Source of the DNA: JBKJZO01 sp046715235
GTDB taxonomy: Bacteria; Actinomycetota; Actinomycetes; BP-191
Assembly (NCBI GenBank): GCA_046715235.1
Contig: JBKJZO010000128.1
Location: forward strand, 1 to 17,935
Direction: 5' to 3'
DNA: 17,935 nt
The translations under genes were made by a program, and so were the position numbers. Positions 15,441 to 17,935 of this stretch are shown one piece after another. Every line of letters begins with the position of its first letter. Position 1 is the first letter of the stretch. The notes under the pieces were generated by a model. The model worked only from the letters and a program-made list of their open reading frames with translations. It did no database searches and was not told where the DNA came from.

Positions 15441-15461
15441 GTAACGGAATTATCACGATAA
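15441..15461. promoter_or_regulatory. GTAACG / TTATC-AC-GATAA motif after paralog 2
   Basis: GTAACG at 15441-15446 is followed by the inverted repeat TTATCACGATAA (15450-15461) in an unusually AT-rich patch for this genome. It could be a promoter or a response-regulator site. It lies upstream of the paralog 2 terminator, so a transcript from it would have to pass that hairpin to reach paralog 3. Confidence 0.25.
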
Positions 15462-15535
15462 GGACACGGATGGGTTTCGCGACGGATAGGCACCCTGGTA
15501 TGAAGGCTGGTATCAACAGCCGAGCCAGCACGTCG

Positions 15536-15572
15536 ACAGGCCGGGTGGACCCCAAGTCCACCCGGCCTGTTT
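15536..15572 (+). terminator. Rho-independent terminator of paralog 2
   Basis: ACAGGCCGGGTGGAC (15536-15550) pairs perfectly with GTCCACCCGGCCTGT (15556-15570) across a CCCAA loop, followed by TT. The stem is almost the same sequence as the terminator after paralog 1. Confidence 0.85.
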
Positions 15573-15588
15573 CCGTGTCCGGGCATTT

Positions 15589-15601
15589 AGAACGACGTTC
15601 T
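15589..15601. promoter_or_regulatory. 13-bp palindrome upstream of paralog 3
   Basis: AGAACGACGTTCT matches the palindrome before paralog 2 except for the central base. It lies 16 bases after the terminator hairpin, as in the other copy. Confidence 0.4.
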
Positions 15602-15640
15602 GTGAACGGACCTGTCCTACGCGTGCGCTGAGCGTGCGAG

Positions 15641-15805
15641 TAGGCCGAACGGAGGTATCGCCCGCAGTTTTTTAGGCCCAATCGCTTCACCCCCAGGGCC
15701 TAACGCCCGAAACCCCAATAGTTGCCGGCGCCGCCCCTGGGCTATGCGCCGAGTGCCGAATCCCGCCCGAAGAAAGCACCCGGCTCGGAAGGTCGTCCCT
15801 CCCAC
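15641..15805 (+). promoter_or_regulatory. Conserved 5' leader of paralog 3, candidate structured RNA
   Basis: The 165-bp leader contains the same ordered blocks as the paralog 2 leader. Here the hairpin is perfect over 8 bp: TTAGGCCC (15672-15679) with GGGCCTAA (15696-15703), and its loop contains CGCTTCACCCC as in the other copy. Upstream TAGGCC (15641-15646) can compete for the 3' arm. GGAAGG at 15787-15792 lies 13 nt before the ATG, slightly further than in paralogs 1 and 2. Confidence 0.42.
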
Positions 15806-17635
15806 ATGGATTGCATCCTCTCCCGCACAACCTCCTGCAAAGTCAGGTCAGCCGCTGCGGCGGTCGCACTGCTAGCGCTGGTTGCCACGGCACTCCTCGC
15901 CGTCGCAGGACCGGAGGCAAATGCCTCACAAGGCGTGACCAGAAGCCTCGTGTCGCTCTACACGTTCAACGAGGGCGCAGGCTCCGTCGTACGTGACGTC
16001 GCCCGGGTGGGCAAGCCCGCCGACTTGCGCGTTGTCGCCCCGTCGGCGACGAAGTGGGTAAACGGCGGCCTCGAGCTCGTCCGGCCCACTCTGGTCGTCT
16101 CGAATGGCGCGGCGAGCAAGATCACCAAGGCTGTGAAGGCCAGCGGCCAGATCAGCATCGAGGCGTGGGTGAAGCCCGCAGCGCAGGTGCAGAACGGCCC
16201 CGCGCGGATCCTCTCGCTCGCCGGTGGCTCCACCGGCACCAACCACGCGCTGATCCAGGGCTCACGCACCGGTACGGCGACCCCCGCCTTCACCGCGCGG
16301 ACCCGCACGACGGCAACGGCCAAGTGGGGCGCGACGCTCCAGACCGAAAAGATCGCTTCGACCAAGCTCACTCACATCGTTTTCACCCGTGACGCGGCCG
16401 GCGTGCAGCGCCTGTACGTCGGCGGCAAGCTGCGCAGCACGAGCAAGGTCGCCGGCGGGCTCGAGAACTGGGACTCGTCGTACCGGCTGGCCCTCGGCGG
16501 CGAGTTCGGGCGTAGCAGGTTCTGGCTCGGTGGATACCGCCTGGTCGCGATCTACGCCCGAGCGCTGACACCGGCCGAGGTAAAGTCCAACCTCGTGGCG
16601 GGACCCGAGCGCAAAGCGCCCGGCAAGGTCAAAGCCGTAGCCAAGAGCGTCCCGCGCAAGCCCATCGCACCAGCCGCCAAGAAGCCCGCCGCACCCGCAC
16701 CCGCGCCCGCACCGGAGCCCGCACCGGCACCGGCTCCGGCTCCGGCGGCCGCTCCCGCGGCCGCTCCCGCGGCCGCACCGGCACCGGCACTCGCCGCAGC
16801 ACCCGTTGGAGGCAGTGCCACGAAGTTGCCAACTCGTGTGGTCGGCGGGTACTGGGCCTACTGGAACGGCCCGAAGATCAGCACGATCCCCAAGTCGATC
16901 AACACGATCTACCTGTTCTCGGCGCGACCGGTCGGCGGCCAGCCAGGCTCGACGGGTGCGGTGTACTTCGAGCAGGGCGTGCAGAGTGCGCAGTCGTTCA
17001 ACGCCGACATCGCCGCGGTTCGCGCGGAGGGCCGTGCGGTCATCCTCTCGATGTGTGGCGCCGGCGAGTACCTGCGGCTCGACACGCGGGCTCGCACCAC
17101 GGCGTTCGTCAACAGCGTCAAGGCGATCTACACCCAGCTCGGCGGATTCGACGGCCTCGACTGGAACATCGAGTCGACGGAGGTCTACCCGGCCGAAATG
17201 GTGTGGGCGTCGCAGCAGCTGAAGGCCGCGTTTGGCCAGAGCTTCGCGATTACCTACCCGCCGGCGCCGTGGCGGGCCGAGGACCACCAGGTGGCTAGGG
17301 CGCTCGCAGCCGCGGGCATGCTCGACTTCGTCGCTCCGCAGTTCTACGACCTGACCGGGCTCAACACCGAGGCGGCGAAGCGCGATCACGCGATCGCCAA
17401 CCTCCAGAGCGTCTGGCTGCCGATCGTGGGTGGCGATGCCTCGAAGCTCGGAATCGGCTTCAAGAACGTCGGTGCGCCGTCGGAGACAATGACGGTCGGC
17501 ACGACCATCGAGGTCTGGAACACGATGTCCGCCAGGACACCCGCGTTGCGCGGCGCATTCACCTGGGAACTCGCTGCGGACGCTGGCATCGGCAACGCGT
17601 TCGCCACTCAGGTTGGTGCGGCAATCCGCGACTAA
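15806..17635 (+). CDS. Secreted LamG-GH18-like glycoside hydrolase with divergent barrel (paralog 3)
   Basis: The 609-residue product has a signal peptide (AAAAVALLALVATALLAVAG, cleavage probably after ANA at 38-40) and a LamG domain at about 43-265 that is nearly the same as in paralog 2. A Lys-rich then Ala/Pro linker (268-336) leads to a GH18-like barrel (343-609) unlike that of paralogs 1 and 2. Visible barrel elements are VVGGYWAYWNG (strand 1), SMCG at 415-418 in place of SxGG, DGLDWNIE at 449-456 with candidate acid Glu456, and PQFYD at 511-515. The middle Asp of DxxDxDxE, which helps the acid in chitinases, is Asn454 here, so activity may be altered or directed to another glycan. The frame is open to 15722, but ATG 15806 gives a signal peptide matching paralog 2. 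Confidence 0.84.
   Translation: MDCILSRTTSCKVRSAAAAVALLALVATALLAVAGPEANASQGVTRSLVSLYTFNEGAGSVVRDVARVGKPADLRVVAPSATKWVNGGLELVRPTLVVSNGAASKITKAVKASGQISIEAWVKPAAQVQNGPARILSLAGGSTGTNHALIQGSRTGTATPAFTARTRTTATAKWGATLQTEKIASTKLTHIVFTRDAAGVQRLYVGGKLRSTSKVAGGLENWDSSYRLALGGEFGRSRFWLGGYRLVAIYARALTPAEVKSNLVAGPERKAPGKVKAVAKSVPRKPIAPAAKKPAAPAPAPAPEPAPAPAPAPAAAPAAAPAAAPAPALAAAPVGGSATKLPTRVVGGYWAYWNGPKISTIPKSINTIYLFSARPVGGQPGSTGAVYFEQGVQSAQSFNADIAAVRAEGRAVILSMCGAGEYLRLDTRARTTAFVNSVKAIYTQLGGFDGLDWNIESTEVYPAEMVWASQQLKAAFGQSFAITYPPAPWRAEDHQVARALAAAGMLDFVAPQFYDLTGLNTEAAKRDHAIANLQSVWLPIVGGDASKLGIGFKNVGAPSETMTVGTTIEVWNTMSARTPALRGAFTWELAADAGIGNAFATQVGAAIRD
16211..16410 (+). repeat. Near-identical DNA tract shared with paralog 2 (copy B)
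   Basis: Counterpart of 13930-14129 at an offset of 2281 bp with no indels inside the tract. The longest exact run is 73 bp (16299-16371). Confidence 0.9.
16685..16804 (+). repeat. Ala/Pro linker-coding repeat of paralog 3
   Basis: Alternating Ala/Pro codons pass into AAAP units encoded by a 12-bp repeat. GCGGCCGC occurs three times at 12-bp intervals (16745, 16757, 16769). Confidence 0.75.
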
Positions 17636-17648
17636 GCACGGCACCTTC

Positions 17649-17689
17649 CATCGCCTGCGGTCTCAGCTCGTTGAGCCGCAGGGGCGATG
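17649..17689. terminator. Terminator between paralog 3 and the Excalibur gene
   Basis: CATCGCC-TGCGG-CTCA on the 5' side pairs with TGAG-CCGCA-GGGGCGATG on the 3' side, with small bulges, then CCGTTT. It lies between two convergent genes and may serve both. Confidence 0.65.
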
Positions 17690-17701
17690 CCGTTTGCGGC
17701 G

Positions 17702-17935
17702 TTAGTCCCCTCTGCCGCAGGCGATGCCGTCGCCGTTGGTGTCCAGGCCGAGCGGGTCGACGCCGCGCACGTTGAGCCTGATGCCCCTTGGCAGCAGCCG
17801 CACGACCTCGACGCAGGTCCACGGCTGACCGGCCGGCCGGCCATCAGTGCTGGGCGGCGGCAGGCACTGCTTGCCCTGGCCGTAGCCGGGCGTGCAACCG
17901 CCGAACTCGCCGAACTCACCCACAACAGCTGAGTC
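17702..17935 (-). CDS. Excalibur calcium-binding domain protein, C-terminal part (5' end beyond right edge)
   Basis: The frame is open to the right edge and ends in TAA at 17702. It encodes about 77 residues including GGCTPGYGQGKQCLPPP, a Cys-containing TCVEVV segment and the C-terminal VDPLGLDTNGDGIACGRGD. The DxNxDGxxC pattern is the Excalibur motif, an EF-hand-like calcium-binding loop with a Cys, found at the C-terminus of many secreted actinobacterial and Firmicutes surface proteins and nucleases. A GTG at 17923 could be a start, but the codons before it stay open, so I treat the gene as cut. The four Cys may form disulfides, which fits an exported protein. It converges on paralog 3. Confidence 0.75.
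   Translation of the reverse strand, partial: DSAVVGEFGEFGGCTPGYGQGKQCLPPPSTDGRPAGQPWTCVEVVRLLPRGIRLNVRGVDPLGLDTNGDGIACGRGD

Larger units (their letters stand above)
15427..15805. other. Intergenic region between paralogs 2 and 3
   Basis: No gene is supported in these 379 bp. In order they hold an AT-richer segment with TTATCACGATAA (15450-15461) close to a GTAACG (15441-15446), the terminator of paralog 2, the AGAACG palindrome and the leader of paralog 3. The first 110 bp have no counterpart after paralog 1. Confidence 0.6.

Noticed and set aside
16262..17644. 460-aa open frame on the - strand over paralog 3
   Set aside because: It is antisense to a protein with signal peptide, LamG and GH18-like motifs; composition is typical of a shadow frame.

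Overview
The window comes from a high-GC Gram-positive genome, very probably an actinobacterium. It has strong G/C bias at third codon positions, GTG starts, a WhiB-family iron-sulfur regulator, a PaaX-type regulator, an aroA/rsgA/hisN housekeeping neighbourhood, and large secreted proteins with Ala/Pro-rich linkers. I cannot name the genus from sequence alone.

Left part (1-4444): the 5' end of a divergent gene with a CxxC motif is cut by the left edge. A PaaX-family regulator follows on the + strand. On the - strand lie an exported membrane-anchored protein of unknown function and a metallo-beta-lactamase protein with three rhodanese domains, which fits sulfane-sulfur chemistry. A small basic 'plasmid stabilization'-type protein with a Rho-N/SAP-like tail follows on the + strand.

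Middle (4482-10550): a - strand operon reads CDF zinc/cation exporter, then hisN (histidinol-phosphatase), then a thioredoxin-fold/2OG-Fe(II) oxygenase fusion; the last two genes overlap by GTGA. A DUF2087 protein on the + strand starts 54 bp from the CDF gene and overlaps the 3' end of rsgA, which converges on it. aroA and rsgA form a second - strand operon, also coupled by a GTGA overlap. A whiB-like gene diverges from aroA. In many actinobacteria aroA, rsgA and hisN are contiguous; here a two-gene block separates them.

Right part (10551-17635): three tandem + strand genes encode secreted multi-domain glycoside hydrolases. Each has a signal peptide, a LamG/concanavalin-like domain, an Ala/Pro linker (plus FN3 and a second linker in the first gene) and a GH18-type barrel. 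Genes 1 and 2 share the catalytic module. Genes 2 and 3 share a nearly identical LamG module, but gene 3 has a different barrel. Genes 1 and 2 end in near-identical rho-independent terminators. Genes 2 and 3 are preceded by a shared 13-bp palindrome and a conserved ~155-165 nt leader with a hairpin. This family and its leaders are the most interesting part of the window. The right edge holds the C-terminal end of an Excalibur-domain protein on the - strand.

The likely theme of the right part is remodelling or degradation of beta-1,4-linked amino-sugar polymers (chitin or peptidoglycan-like) outside the cell. The substrate is not shown by the sequence.
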